Below are positions 1 through 12,903 of a DNA stretch of 64,000 bases, one piece after another. Both the position numbers and the translations under genes were made by a program. Below the pieces are notes generated by a model. It had not been told where the DNA came from and did no database searches. It was given only the letters and a program-made list of their open reading frames with translations. Position 1 is the first letter of the stretch. Every line of letters begins with the position of its first letter. This DNA comes from Epiperipatus broadwayi (lineage: Eukaryota; Onychophora; Udeonychophora; Euonychophora; Peripatidae): assembly GCA_028023455.1 (NCBI GenBank), contig JAQFVV010006311.1:3939490-4003489 (forward strand), given 5' to 3'.

Positions 1-714
1 GGGCTTTCAATCAGTTGTTTTTTAAAAACATGTTGGTAGATGAAAAAATGTAGGAAGCAGAAGAAATAAAAGGAGTAGCTTAATGAGATAAGCCAGTCAC
101 AGTTACAGTGAGAGTTACAGTACAATCAGTTATTAGGATGATCAAGAGTGAGACCTGTTGAAAATTGTAGTCACTGCTATGCAATTAGTTCCTTTTTGGA
201 ATTCTAAAATAACCAAGTTGGAAACCACAGTTATCACCAACAGAAAAAAAACTTTTTAGTTACTGGATATCTGAATAATAGAAAAGCACATTATTAATTT
301 GGAAAAGTCCAGTATGAGTGATTAGAAATCAGTTCTTTCTCTCTCCAAACATGTGAAAATCCCAGGAAAATCATAAATCATGCCCAATTAACAGCAGCAG
401 TAATTCAGTGTGCCATTCAGCCCAAGTCAACCCCTTCTTGATGTGAAGATTTAAATATCAAGGTAAGAAAAATTTAGAAACATTTATAATATTTAAATAT
501 ATTATGAAAATGTATTTGTTGAAATAATTAACATATAAAACAAAATACAATTATTTAAATGATTGATTTATCAAAAGAAATGTAAGAAAATAAAGTTTTT
601 AAAGAATAATGTTTTTAAAAAATAATAATTATACTGATTTTAAGAACTTAAGAATATTGATTTAAAAATAAATGAAAAATATAATAATATGTGAGTTAAA
701 TCAAAGATGTATTT
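1..714. other. A+T-rich non-coding DNA, nothing recognised
   Basis: No coding region, RNA gene or clear repeat was seen on either strand. The stretch consists of A/T runs with a few mixed-composition segments near 100-450. Confidence 0.5.
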
Positions 715-1260
715 ATATATATGTGAATACAGGATTTGTAATGCTTCGATAGAAAAATTAAATTGAATATGTTTCTACTTCAAATATAAACAGAGATTAG
801 ATATGCCTTTATAATACACAGATTAAAAATGCTTCTATATATAAATTAAATTGAATGAATGTGTTTCTACTTCAAATATACACCTGTATCAAAGATGAAT
901 TAAACAAATCAATAACTCAAATCTACAAACATGAATACGAGAATTAATCTTTTAATATAAATGAATGAATTAAACCTGCATCCATATGCCTGGATTAAAG
1001 ATGAATTAAGGAAATAAATTATTTAAATCTACAAATATGAATTAGAGAATTAATATTTTAATATAAGTGAATGACCTGAATTTAAACCCAGACACCTGAA
1101 TCAATGATGAATGACTTGAATTTATATCCACATACCTGGATCAAAGATAAATGACTTGAATTTATATCTCCATATTGATGAATGACTTGAATTTATATCC
1201 ACATACCTGGATCACAGATAAATGACTGAGATTTACATCCAGATACCACAATCAAGAATG
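715..1260. repeat. Degenerate tandem repeat (about 40-45 bp units)
   Basis: The phrases TGAATTTATATCCACATACC and TGGATCAAAGATAAATGACT recur four or more times between about 1070 and 1250 with small changes. Between 715 and 1065 a related array repeats AATGTGTTTCTACTTCAAAT, ATGAATTAA and CTACAAA-ATGAATT. The units are imperfect, so this is an old minisatellite-like array. No coding role is seen. Confidence 0.7.
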
Positions 1261-3290
1261 AATATTTTGTACAGAACTTATAGTTGAAGGACTTATTGCA
1301 CCAATCATCAATGATTATGAAAAGAATGATTAAATGTAAATCAAACTGACCTAGAAACATATGTGCATATATAAACTGACTGTCAATAACTTTTGTTGTC
1401 AAATAAATAAATCATTGTTATCTAAAACTAATCTATCTAGTCAGTTTTGTTTCACATCACTCATTATTTATTGTATTTGTTCACAAGAATCTCATGCCTT
1501 CTGAGCTATGTTTGGCATAACCATATCTGAATAAGTAAGTAAGATTTTGGTAAGCTTGAATTCTAGTGGTGCCATTTGGGAAAACAAACAAACAAATTTT
1601 TTAGATGTTTCCAGTCTCTTGAATGCTACATCCTCTGATGAGCAGGAAATATTGTTGTAGGGTGGTAAGATAAACATTGGGTAATGGCAATCTTTGTTTT
1701 TATTTTGCAATATACTCATCAGGAAATAGTTACAACTGCTTATATCAGTTGGTAGGTGATCTGGTTACTATAAATATTGTAATGGATAAATAGTTCATAT
1801 GTAACTTCATTAGAAGGCACCACTAGATAATAAAATCTAGACTTCTTTTCAATAACAAATTGTAATTTAATATTGAAATTTAATATTGAAAATTAATATA
1901 AGAAAATACCAAAAAGAAAAAAAGTTAAGTTTATTAGCAAAATCACACACAAAAATGTTGGGAAGCTATAAGTTATAAATTGAAAGTCTTCTAATTAATA
2001 ATAAATCTTGAAGTAAAAGACATGTTTATCCAGCATGAGTTACATTTGGACAGCTGTTAATTTGGCATATCATATTTTACCTTTTATAATTTAAGTAATT
2101 GTCAATAATAAAAGAAACAAAATAATTATTAAACAAAATAATTTATTTTAGAAAAATAAAATAACACTAATGTCATTTTAATCACTACCAATATCTAAAT
2201 TAATATATCAAAATCAACATGTGCATGTACAATCAACAATATGAGACATTGCCATAACAAACCAAGATATCCTTAATCTTATTACCTAGTAACACAGTAA
2301 CCTACACAGTGAGGGATATAAAAATTAAGCAGTCAGTGAAATGCATGTTATATATAAGCTTAACTCTCTACTACAATATTTTTGGTAATAACATTCAAAC
2401 AACAACTATCCTTAAAACTTCAATACAAACATTACCCATGCTTAAGAAAGTATTCCATACAAAAATGAAATTATTATAAAATAAAGCCATAGGAATTTAT
2501 AACTGGAACTAACCAATAAGTTCAATTTAAACATATCAATAATATCTCAGTTGCCAATACATACAGTATCAGTCAAATCCCATATATATAAAATGAATAT
2601 TTATTACTATTTAAACAATCATTATTTAAAATTATAAATATCATTAAATAACATAGATTATATTGAAATGTGATATCTATAAAATCTACTATCATTTATT
2701 ACATCTGTATTATTTTTGAACATTACATTTAAAATGTTTTGAATATTACTTGCATATAACTTTGATAATTATACTCACAATGATTGATCCAATATTTAAG
2801 AATTGACAATTTAAAATAATTAATATCAGCATAAAATTATATAAAAATGATTTATTATACATTAAACAAAATATTTAATAGAGACTTACAAACCGTTTTA
2901 TCACTTTAACTCATTTACTAATAAATAAACTTAAATGCCTTTCTAAAGATTTATAAATATAGCAGATGGCCTCTTCATTATAGTGCTTCATTTGAAATTC
3001 AGAAGATAAACCTAAATGAAGAAAAAAATTATGATTTTGCAGTAGTTAATGATTATATAAAACTATGAAGAAGTAGATTATCCATTTGAGTCTTGATTCC
3101 CAAATTCTTGGAACAAAAACTATTTATTTACAGTTTTGTTTTGAGAGTTTTGAAATTCAATGTTTTCTTTTTAAATTTAATAGCCAATGATTCTGTTCAC
3201 ATGATCCAAACAGTTTTCTTGATAAAAAAATTATTCGTGGCTACTTGCCAATAGAAAAATAAATAATGCTTTCGTCTCTTTGAAAGTACA
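1261..3290. other. A+T-rich non-coding DNA
   Basis: No supported gene. A short mixed-composition patch at about 1485-1740 has an open frame of about 75 codons on the minus strand, but it has no recognisable motif or splice context. The remainder is low-complexity A/T sequence. Confidence 0.5.
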
Positions 3291-3299
3291 TTTAAAACA

Positions 3300-4225
3300 A
3301 ATTATTGTCAATTCTTTAAAATTAATATTTTTAAATTAAACAATTGAATTGTTTTTTAAATTATCATTTAAGAAAAATCAATTTTTATTTATAAAAAGAG
3401 TATATAATGTCTTTCAAATAATAATAATAATTCAATATTTTAAAATATTAATGGCATCACATTTCTGAATTAATAAAATTTCTCTATACAATTTTTAAAT
3501 TCATACAACAATAATATATTCCAAAGAAATGTATTATTTCAATATATATTATAATTAATATTTTCATAGTTATATGATGTAAATAAAGTAGTTTTTTACT
3601 TAAACCATGTATAGTTTTATATTACTTCTCAACATTTCAATGAAATAGCATACCCCATTGTCAAGATTAATTTTTTTTTAAAATAATTATGTCTAAAATA
3701 GTAATGAGATTGATTGTGTGATAAAGAATGAGATTGAGCATAAAGAAGTTGAATATTCAAAATATGTGGATTAACAAAATATTTATTTTTTTAAATTTCA
3801 CCATTGAAATCTAAGGGGTTTTTGTAAAAAAATTAATCTTATCAATGGTAGATGCTATTTTATTGAAATGTTGAAAAATAATACAAAATTATACATGATC
3901 CAAAAATTACTTTATTCATATATATATAACAAATTAGTGTCAATTCTTTAAAATTAATATTTTTAAATTAAACAATTGAATTTCTTTTTAAATTATTATT
4001 TAAAAAAATCAATTTTTATTTATGAAAAGAGTATATAATATCTTTCAAATAATAATAGTAATAACTCAATATTTTAAAATATTAATGGCATCACATTTCT
4101 AAATGAATAAAATTTCTCTCTATACATTTTTAAAATTCATACAACAATAATATATTTCAAAGAAATGTACTATTCCAATATATATTATATTTAATATTTT
4201 CATAATTATATGACATAAAGTAGCT
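3300..4225. repeat. Direct repeat pair of about 290 bp, 635 bp apart
   Basis: A segment at about 3300-3595 is repeated at about 3933-4225 with roughly nine in ten bases shared, from GTCAATTCTTTAAAATTAAT through ATTAATGGCATCACATTTCT to TTTTCATA-TTATATGA. The 340 bp between them is unrelated A+T-rich DNA. The arrangement fits a local duplication or two copies of the same small repeat. Confidence 0.8.
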
Positions 4226-4684
4226 AAAAAACTATTTTATATATGTTTCCACAATTCAGATTTACATTTCAATTATTTTTAATAATATAAAATGTTCTAA
4301 ACAAACTTAGTAGTTTCAATCTCATGAATCTTTATAAAAAATATTTTTTACTTCTTGGTTTTTATTCTTTCCCAAAAAGACAATCTTTATGACTTTTATT
4401 TATCTCATAAATATTTAATGAAGAACTAAGATGTTTGTTTTTTACTTTACTTTTAGAAACTTCACTCTTTCATTTAAACTTGAACTGCTTTAACTTATAT
4501 GTATTTTTTTTTTTTTTTAAAAAAAAAGAAATAATATAAAGTATTCCAGGAATAGTATTACTATAATTTCTCTCTCTTTCATACTAAATAATAAATTATT
4601 TAGTGTATCATCCTTTTGTTATGCTATTTTTTATTGTCAGTGATATAATTCTTCATTAAATTTTATTTGATATTAAGATATTAT
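4226..4684. other. A+T-rich spacer
   Basis: Low-complexity DNA with a T-run/A-run at about 4506-4528. Nothing recognised. Confidence 0.5.
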
Positions 4685-6020
4685 GGTAATCATCTGAAAT
4701 CTGGGCACGGCTGCTTGATGGCATTGTTTATGTGTCAAAACACATAAAAATGCCATTTCTGTGGCTGGAATTTATGTCTAATATAACATTTATATTGTAT
4801 TACCCATTGCAGGCTGCTTTATTACATTGTACAAAAATATTACAGCCTGTTTTGTGCTTCAAAACTATTTATGTGTATTTGTTCTATTCATAGCTGATTA
4901 CTGTATCACTTGAGAGTGTTTTAGCAAGTCAGTACAACTTTTCAAATCTCCATAATAGAGTAATGTCATTTGTAGTTAAACAATGTTGTTAATTACTAAT
5001 AATTGTCATATGGGGATATTGTCATATGATCCCCACCCTTCCCTAAAAATGTTAATATGTAAAAAATTGGCAAAGGGTATGTTTGAACATGCTTTGACAA
5101 AGCTCACATGCTAAGTCATGTTTCAGTGTAGAAAATATACAAGACCAATAAAATGTCTGAGTAAGAATACGTAATTTTTAAACTTTTCAAAATTACTGAG
5201 TACAGAAAGTGAGGCTGTGTGTTTTTTTCAGGAAGTCCTCTCAAATATCAGACTGTTTTATTACAGCAATAAAATAATAAATAAAAATAAGTTCAAAAAG
5301 TCCAAAGTTTGTGTATTTTTTTATATTTTATTAGAAATTGACACAAGTATTTGGATTATATTTTTTCTAAGGGGGTTAAATAAATTACTATTTTTGTTTA
5401 CTTTTTGTTAATAATAAAGTATGAAGCCCCCCAAAAAGCAGTTTATTGTAGAAGTCAAAAAAAAAAAAAAGATAATTCAAACGAAATATAAATAAAAATA
5501 AAAAGTGAAAAAAAGTTGTTTAAAAAAAAAAATTGACTTTTTGTTACATTTATTTATCTGAGAATGGGGGTGGGGGTTTCAAAACGATTTTTACCCCACA
5601 AAAACACAAAAGTTACTTTGGATTTAATAAGAAGAAAAACAATTTAGTCAACCAAAAAAAAAAAGATAGAACAAAGTCGAAACAAGTCCCAAATAATTGT
5701 ATTATATTTTTTCGGCAGGGGTTAAAACAAATTTTTTCGTTGTGAAACAGTCAAAAGTTTTAAAATCAGAAAAATAAACACAAAGTTAAATTACCAAAAT
5801 TTGTTGAATAAAAAAAATTTTCAGGTTAAAAAACAATGCAAATGAATATAAAAATTTGTTTAATAAAAAAAAATCATGTTATAAATGAAATAAAAATTTG
5901 TTAAATAAAAAAAAAATCATGTTATATAAAAAAAGTTGCGGCCCGGTAATGTTATATTTGACTGATTTTGTATAGCATCAATGCCATCAAGCGGCCATAC
6001 CCAGATTTCAGATGATTACC
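4685..6020. mobile_element. Non-autonomous hAT-like DNA transposon (copy A)
   Basis: The ends are inverted repeats of about 40 bp starting GGTAATCATCTGAAATCTGG on the left, with its reverse complement at 6001-6020. Both ends carry GATGGCATTG further in. The flanks are GATATTAT (left) and GATATTAC (right), a 7-of-8 match to an 8-bp target duplication, which is the hAT hallmark. The interior has no transposase; it holds A/T runs with G-rich phrases such as GGGGGTGGGGGTTT (about 5565-5580). A subterminal stretch, ATATAACATTACCGGGC on the reverse strand, is shared with the copy at 21559-22776. Length is 1,336 bp. The superfamily call rests on ends and target duplication only. Confidence 0.72.
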
Positions 6021-6127
6021 GATATTACTTTAAACAATTAATTAAATAATATGTAAAAGAGAAATACCATTATTGGAGTTATATATATATATATAACATG
6101 AAAAAGAAAATTTTGATAGCAATTAAA

Positions 6128-6415
6128 AAATCATCTGTATGGCTGAAGTATGTTGATGATATCTATGTTATTTGGCCTCATGATAAGCATGCTCTTGATG
6201 AATTGTTTTAATTTTTTAAAACTATTTTCACAACAATATCAAATTTACTATAGAAGTAGAAAATAATAACCAATTTTCAGTCTTAGATGTTTTAATTGAA
6301 AAAAAATAGGATGGTTCTTTATTCCATGGTATATATAGTAGGCATACACATGCTTGTCTAACAATAAATTTAAACTCATGACATCTAGAGAGTAACCATT
6401 TTATTTTAAAACATA
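6128..6415 (+). pseudogene. Penelope-like element reverse transcriptase relic
   Basis: Three successive frames, broken by stops and shifts, spell reverse transcriptase motifs in the order expected for Penelope-like elements: WLKYVDDIYVIWPHD (YVDD catalytic box, from 6128), then NIKFTIEVENNNQFSVLDV, then DGSLFHGIYSRHTHACL. The order W-x-YVDD, I-x-FT-x-E, LDV, then Y-x-x-TH is typical of this group. The piece is short, frame-shifted and stop-bearing, so it is dead. It lies just outside hAT-like copy A. No nuclease domain is visible nearby; a separate Penelope-like remnant with one is at about 45700-46534. Confidence 0.85.
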
Positions 6416-7425
6416 CATTTTTTTTGGTTTTTAAAGATTATAGTTATACCATTTAATATTAAAATATCATTTATAAAATATACTATTTTTAAAGATAATT
6501 AACACTTTTAAACAATTCTTTTTAAACTCACAGTTTTGTTAAGACATATCAATATTTGCACACACATGTATACTAGCCATGATTAAATGAAACTATAAAA
6601 TTTACTGCAAAATAATAATTAATATTTTAAAAGACAGCAAAACTAAATTTACTTACTGAAAGTCATTTAAGATAAAATCTACTTCAAACTAGCTTTATTT
6701 AAGCTTAAAATTATATCTTTAAATTTATCTTTAAATATATCTTTGGATTTGGAAAACAGGTTAATTAAAGTTATGGAAATGATTATTTTAATTAGTCCAA
6801 GTGAACAAGCCCTTGGGCATTTAAATGTATAAACAATGGTCAGATAGGAAAACAATAGAAACTTTTAGCAAATAAAAAGAAATCCCTATGGAATCGGACC
6901 TCAGCGAAAAGACCACCATCATCGATGACGTAATGTTGAGTCAATCCTTAAGATTAATATAAAAGGAAAAGTTGGAAATTATTATGATTATTAAGAGAGG
7001 ACTGAGATGTGTTAAGTTGGAGAGTTGGAGGTGAAGGGATTGAAAGACGCACTTTCAATTCCTTCAGTTGTTATAAAAATGGAAAAATGAAACATCGCTT
7101 ATCTTATACTGAGGACAACAGGATTGTCAGGGGATTTAATGTGGATTCCAAATGGCATGCAATGAATAAAGAGGAACGTTGAAAAAAAATCGTAAGAACT
7201 TTAAAAACATTTTGAAACACTAAGAACTTTAAAATATAAACTTTCTCAGTCTTTAATTTATTAAGAAATAGAATCCTATTTGGCCAAAATTATTCATTAA
7301 TTAGTTATAATTTTATTTTATGTATTTCTTTTGTAAAATCATTTCCATTTATTTATTTATTTGTTCTTTAAGTTTTATTATGATTTCTGTTTTTCATTAA
7401 ACTAGTTATATAAATATTAAACTTA
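6416..7425. other. Unassigned DNA, possibly a transposon end
   Basis: No gene. The block at about 6890-7190 is less A+T-rich than its surroundings (for example GGAATCGGACCTCAGCG and CATCGATGACGTAATG followed by ATATAAAAGG). That could be a promoter-bearing end of an unidentified element, but no boundaries or partner copy were found in the window. Confidence 0.35.
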
Positions 7426-8604
7426 AGTCGGGCATGAATGGCTATATAGATTTGTAAAGTTATATTAGGGGAGGGTAATCTTAGGTTATTCGTTTTGTAG
7501 TTGAATTAGGTCAATGGATTGGATATATTGGTGTAATTAGTAGATGTAGTACAAGATTTGCTACAGGCAGAATTGCTTTATATGCCGCACACTTCCGTTT
7601 TGCCTATGGAAGGGATTATAAGATGTAGAATGCTGTTCCTTTCAATGGAGTTTTTTTTTATTGCTCTTCTTGTCTGAGAGATGTAGTATTCCTATCTGAT
7701 GAGAAGCAGTTTATTCTCTTAACCTAATTGTGCTGCCATATTCATATTACATTGAACACATCGATATATCAGATGGATTGAAGTTTGGCTTGACTGCGAA
7801 CCTTTGGCCTAAGGTTAGACAAGGATTAAATATTTTCTTTTCAAATGCAAATCTATGTAGTCTATTCATACTCAACACTCTAAATAAAGATGCATTAAAT
7901 TTAAGTTGGGTATGTATGCTTGCATGGGTTCGCTACCAGTTGATTATGTTTTTTGGTTTTCATATTCGATCAAAATATATATAGACATTCGGTAAATACT
8001 GATACCTTACGGTGAGTATCTAAAATGTAGTTATTCGGATGTCTTTTAAGTTATTGGTGTTAATGCAAGCATCTTATGGTGAATGCTATTGGGTTACTTA
8101 TAAATTTCCCTCTGCAATTGACAGTATCAATGATTTTGTATTTTGATCATTTATGTTTATTTTGAAATGTTTTTGACCGTGGAATCTATGTAACCGATCT
8201 ATACTCAACATTTTTAAACAAATCTGTGTGAACTAATAATAGTATAAAATTTAAAATGTAAATTAAAAATCTAAAATAAAAGTAAAAATAATGTTAAATC
8301 TTATATATATATATATATATGCGTGAATAAATTTTTGTATGTTAATTACTGGCAGTGGCTTATTTTATTTATTTTTAATATTAAAATATAATTAGATAAG
8401 ATATTATATTATTAAATCTCTGCTACTCCCTGAGCTAGTGACTTGGGCTAATGACCAGATATCAAAATATATAAATAAAATAAAATAAAAATTTTTTTTT
8501 GACATACGTATCTGCCTACTTTATAAATTTTTCTAGGTTCAAATGCCTAGATGGTGCCCTGTAGTGCAGATCACATTAAGATCTCTATTCTCTGGATCGT
8601 TACA
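7426..8604 (+). mobile_element. Old, diverged LTR fragment of family 1
   Basis: Long stretches match the reverse complement of the young LTRs at 10149-12309 and 12904-15062. Examples are the block around GGGAGGGTAATCTTAGGTTATTCG, the segment TGACCGTGGAATCTATGTAACC-GATCTATACTCAACATTTTT, and the end block TATCTGCCTACTTTATAAATTTTTCTAGG. The 3' end reads GGATCGTTACA and is followed directly by ATATATATATAT. Many substitutions and small gaps mark it as much older than the pair downstream. It is in plus orientation and has no partner LTR, so it is a truncated or solo LTR. Confidence 0.8.
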
Positions 8605-9900
8605 ATATATATATATATTGCTAACTGAAAAATAACATGTTGTCTGACCTATGAATTTACTGAAAACTATATATACATATGGGATTCGAATTCAGTTTTT
8701 CACTTGACCCTTAACTCTCCCTGCCATCTCATATTACAGAATGTTCCATCTTTAGATTTTCAATAAAATTGATGGCTGTTAAAAGTTGGGGGTTGGAGTT
8801 GTTTGAAGCCGGTCCATTAAAGTATGAAGAGTGGCTATCTTAATATAAAGCTGAGCACAAATTGTATATATGTGTGAAGATGGTAATCTGTACCAACTGA
8901 TGATTGCTGGTCTAGCATCAAATACGTATATTGGTGATTATTTATCTTTTCAACATGTGTGTGATCAGGTGGGTCAGCAATATGAGATGGCATGGAGAGT
9001 TGAGGGTCGTGTGAAAGTCAGAGTTCGAATCCCATATATATTAGATTATATGTGCAGGTGTGTGTAAGCCTGTACAGTGTATGAAAACTACATAATTTTA
9101 TTAATGTTAGCAAAAAATAAAAATAAAGTATGCTTATAACACACTAAGCTTGTGATTAAGCAATAAGGAGCTACACAATTTAATTTTTTAAAAGATATTC
9201 ATAGTTTGTTTGCTACAAGAATTCCCAACTTTCATTTGTGATTCATCTAGAGGGCCACAAAGCATTTTTTAGGGATTCTTTATGATTATTTTTAGCTGTA
9301 ATTATTTAATAGAAAATTTTATCATGTAGATTTTTAATCCGCTTCATAACTATAATGCATTATTCTATCAATGATTTTAATGCTAATATTTGTTAAATGA
9401 AAGGAAGTGACTTTAGGTCAATAAGCTGGAAAATTGTATGTATGTTTATTTACCATCTCTATAGATTTTTAGTTAATTCTGAACTATTACTATAAAATCA
9501 TTTTATTAACACTTCATTATTTAAAACTCTTATTAGTTATATAAGCTATTTACCAATATTAATCATATTGTCTTTTATATTCTGCTAAATGTCTTACTTT
9601 ATAAGAAAAATAATTTATGCAGACAACTTAATAACTGAATATTATTATTGAAGCAGAATCTGTAGGCCAGATCCATGATTCATGTCTTTCTAGATTACTA
9701 GACAAGAATCAAACCTGATCCACGCATGTTATGATGTTTGTAAAACTTTCCATTTGCCATTTTATCTACATTTAAATTTTAGGCCAGTAAATAAGTTATT
9801 AAAGTATTAATTTTCTATTAAAATGTTTTACTATAAATATTAGAGGAGCCTATATATATATGTAAAATAAATAAAATATCCGTTAATTAAAAACAATATT
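8605..9900. other. Unassigned DNA with a possible tRNA-like B box
   Basis: No gene. At about 9018-9032 the sequence AGAGTTCGAATCCCAT matches a pol III B box, and a partial A-box-like stretch lies 60-70 bp upstream. This could be a decayed tRNA-derived SINE, but no tail or target duplication was found. The remainder is A+T-rich. Confidence 0.3.
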
Positions 9901-10106
9901 GTAAATATAATTGAAATAATATTTTTAATGGTTTACAAACAATTACAAACAATCTTTAAATCTGCAGAAATACTTTCGGTTACTTTCTAACCTGCCTCAA
10001 CTGCCATTAAGGCAGGTTAGAAAGTAACCGAAAGTACTTCTGCGGATTTAAAGATTGTTTGTAATTGTTTGTAAACCGTTAAAAATATTATTTCAATTAT
10101 ATTTAT
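9901..10106. repeat. Near-perfect foldback (MITE-like palindrome)
   Basis: Two arms of about 97 bp (9901-9997 and 10010-10106) are reverse complements with only a few mismatches, around a 12-base loop (CAACTGCCATTA). The innermost stem is TAACCTGCCT/AGGCAGGTTA, next to CGGTTACTTTC. Such a structure would fold into a long hairpin as RNA or single-stranded DNA. It has no coding content and lies 42 bp from the LTR element that starts at 10149. Confidence 0.93.
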
Positions 10107-10148
10107 ATATGCAAATACACACACGCACACACACACACATATATATAT
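10107..10148. repeat. (CA)n/(AT)n microsatellite
   Basis: An ACACAC run followed by ATATATAT directly abuts the LTR boundary at 10149. Confidence 0.85.
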
Positions 10149-12309
10149 TATAACGATCCAAACGAAGTGGGAGATCGCATCGCACCGCATCCGCACTACC
10201 AAGGGCGCCATCTAGGCATTTGAGCCTAGAAAAATTTATAAAGTAGGCAGATACGCGCTGTTAGGATTCCACTTTATTTACATATTTAGATCGTTAGCCC
10301 ATTGTCACTAGCTCAGTGGAGACGCAGAGATAATAAAATATATAACCTTAGATATAAATATAAAAAAAAATAATAAAAGCCACTGCCAGAAATTAACACA
10401 TAAAAATATTTATTTACGCACATATAAAATAATATTTAAATTTTGAGGAATAAATTTAACGTTTATAATTTTATATTGATCTTTAATTCTAAATTTAAGT
10501 AGATTGCAAATAATGAGTTTACTATTTATTTAGAGGGTCGAGTATGAATGGACTACATAGGTCTGCATTTGAAAGGAAAATATTCTTCCCTGATTTAACC
10601 TTAGGCAACAAATTTCGCAATCAACTGGCGCCAATCCATCTGATACATTCATGTATTCAATGTAGCATGATACGACAACACAAAATACTATATTGCCAGG
10701 AATGTACATCTGAACAATAAGTAGAAATAGAGAAGACATTGACTCTCCACCACCAGGAATGTGACATCTGATGGCAAGTAAATCAATAAACTAAAAACTC
10801 CATAGGAATGGACTGCGGTCTTCTGCCGACTTACAAACCCATCCATAGGCAAACAGAGGGTGTGTGGCGTATATCTATAATCCTGCCCGTAGCGGACCTC
10901 ATACTACATCTACTAATTACACAAATATATCCAATCCATTGAACCAATTCAACTACGAAATGAATAACCTAAGATTACCCTCCCTTAATACAACTTTACA
11001 AAACTATATAGCCATTCACGCCCGACTTAATTTTAACATTTAAATACGTTCGCACAGATTTGTTTAAAAATGTTGGGTATAGATCGATTACATAGATTCC
11101 ACGGTCAAAAACATTTCAAAATAAACATAAACGATCAAAATACAAAATTATTGATACCGACAATCGCAGAGGGAAACTTATAAGTAACCCAATAGTATTC
11201 ACCATAAGATACTTGCGTTGTCACCAATAACTTAAAAGACATCCGAATAAATACATTTTTAGATACTCACCGTAAGGTATCATTATTTATCGAATGTCTA
11301 TGTATTTTGATCAAATATGAAAACCCAAAATATAATTAACCGCAAACGAATCCATGCAAGCGTCTATAAACAACTTAAATTTCATACATTTAAATAATTT
11401 CTACAATAAAATATTACTACAAATAAAAATATTAAAAGGGAAATGATTTTTTTTAACAATCGGGAAAGATATAAAATTAACCATTATTAATTTGATTTAA
11501 AAACTTACAAAAGTCAGATAAGAGTCCATTTTAAATAAGTTGGCTTGTTTATTAATTTGTACAACTTGACGAAAGTTCTTGATTGATTTTAATAATTGTT
11601 CTTTTCCTATAGCTTACGGTAGCAGAGCTCCCGGTTCCTGGTGTCAATGTCCACGGAGTCTTTAATTGAAAGATCAATCTAATGTTCAGGAGGTGGCATT
11701 TGCTGGTTCAAGGTATCAGTCTTTTCATTTTTTTTATATAGAGAGTGTGGTATGTGCGTCATACTACATCTCTCAAACACACAACGCTGGAACTGTCTGA
11801 AAAAACTGTATTTCCCTTTTTATATTATCCACAAGGATTCAATCGGCAATACGTCACTAATCCTCTGGTGTTTCAGTTACGGTCCGTGCTGAATTTCTGG
11901 TGTTTGCATTGGTAAAGCTAAAATTTCTTTCTTCTCTTATCTAACTTTTCATCTGACTTTTGTTACATAAGAGCCTTGAGGGCTAGCTTGTTTTTCAAAT
12001 AATAAACAATCATTTCCATTTATAGATTACAGGAATTAATTAATACCTGTTTTTATTTTAACTTACGTTATTTTTTTATTAAAATATTTTTATATTTCAA
12101 TCTTGTATCTTTTTATTAAAAAAAAATGCGTTCAATTACTTTTTTTTTTTTGTTGTTTATGAAAAAAATATTTTTAAAGTTTAGCATCTGTGCGAATGTA
12201 TATACGTTTATCAATATTTTAATTTTAGCGTTTAGTTTTTTACTTTTATTTGCGAACTTTTAAGTTTTTATTTTAATGAAATGTAACGACATATTTATAT
12301 ATCGTTACA
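10149..12309 (-). repeat. 3' LTR of the family 1 element
   Basis: Direct repeat of 12904-15062. On the plus strand it starts TATAACGATCCAAACGAAGT and ends CGTTACA at 12309. In minus orientation this is the downstream LTR. A weak purine stretch (TTGAGGAAG) lies about 10 nt outside its 5' edge, which is a poor polypurine tract. Confidence 0.9.
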
Positions 12310-12884
12310 TATCAGTAAACTTCCTCAAAAAACAAAAACATTAAAAAAAAAAAAGAATTTACTTAGTGTTAGTAATTACGTTACACAAATTTGTTATATA
12401 TGAAATTTCAAAAGGACAAAACTTTTTTTTTTAAAAGACAAAACAGTAATTACAAATATAATGATAAAAAAAATTGATTGATGATTCCTTATTACCAGCT
12501 AAATTTCTGCCCCCTCCCTTCCAAGTTTCATTTCTCCTACCTTTAAGTATTTTTTTAGGCAAGTTTGAACGATTAGATTTTAATTTAACAAGACTTTTCT
12601 TTTTTTAAAAAAAATATGATTTAGATTTATTATTACGTTTTATTTATTAGTTTTTATTCCTCGTATTTCTCTTTACATATGCGCAATTTTTCTTACTGGC
12701 AGTAACTTTAAGACAAAATTTCAAAGTGTCACTCCACGTCAATACAACAAATCTATTTATACAATTTCAGAAAAAAAATTTACGGGCATAATTCACTTTT
12801 AAAATTCTCAGGGCACTCGTGTTTATTAAAGATAGACAATTTCATCATCAATTCCCCTTCTCAGGGTCAATCTCTGAGGTAAGG

Positions 12885-12901
12885 CCACACTTGGGACGCC
12901 A
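12885..12901 (-). promoter_or_regulatory. Primer-binding site of the family 1 element
   Basis: On the minus strand the sequence just inside the 5' LTR is TGGCGTCCCAAGTGTGG. It starts with the TGG expected for pairing to a tRNA CCA end, and it resembles the lysine-tRNA-type site TGGCGCCCAACGTGGGG. The match is by eye and imperfect, so the primer tRNA is uncertain. Its position fixes the element's minus orientation. Confidence 0.65.
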
Positions 12902-12903
12902 AT

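Noticed and set aside
1625-1735. CTGATGAG and GAAA-containing pieces on both strands suggesting a hammerhead ribozyme
   Set aside because: The conserved boxes are not spaced for a valid stem II/III fold. CTGATGAGCAGGAAAT leaves almost no stem II, and the minus-strand CTGATGAG has no GAAA within a usable distance.
9018-9032. Functional tRNA gene suggested by GTTCGAATCCC
   Set aside because: No cloverleaf could be drawn: acceptor and anticodon stems are absent. At most this is a decayed SINE.
10530-10739. 69-codon minus-strand frame present in both young LTRs as a possible LTR-encoded peptide
   Set aside because: Conservation is explained by recent LTR identity. The older LTR copies do not keep the frame clearly, so coding is not supported.
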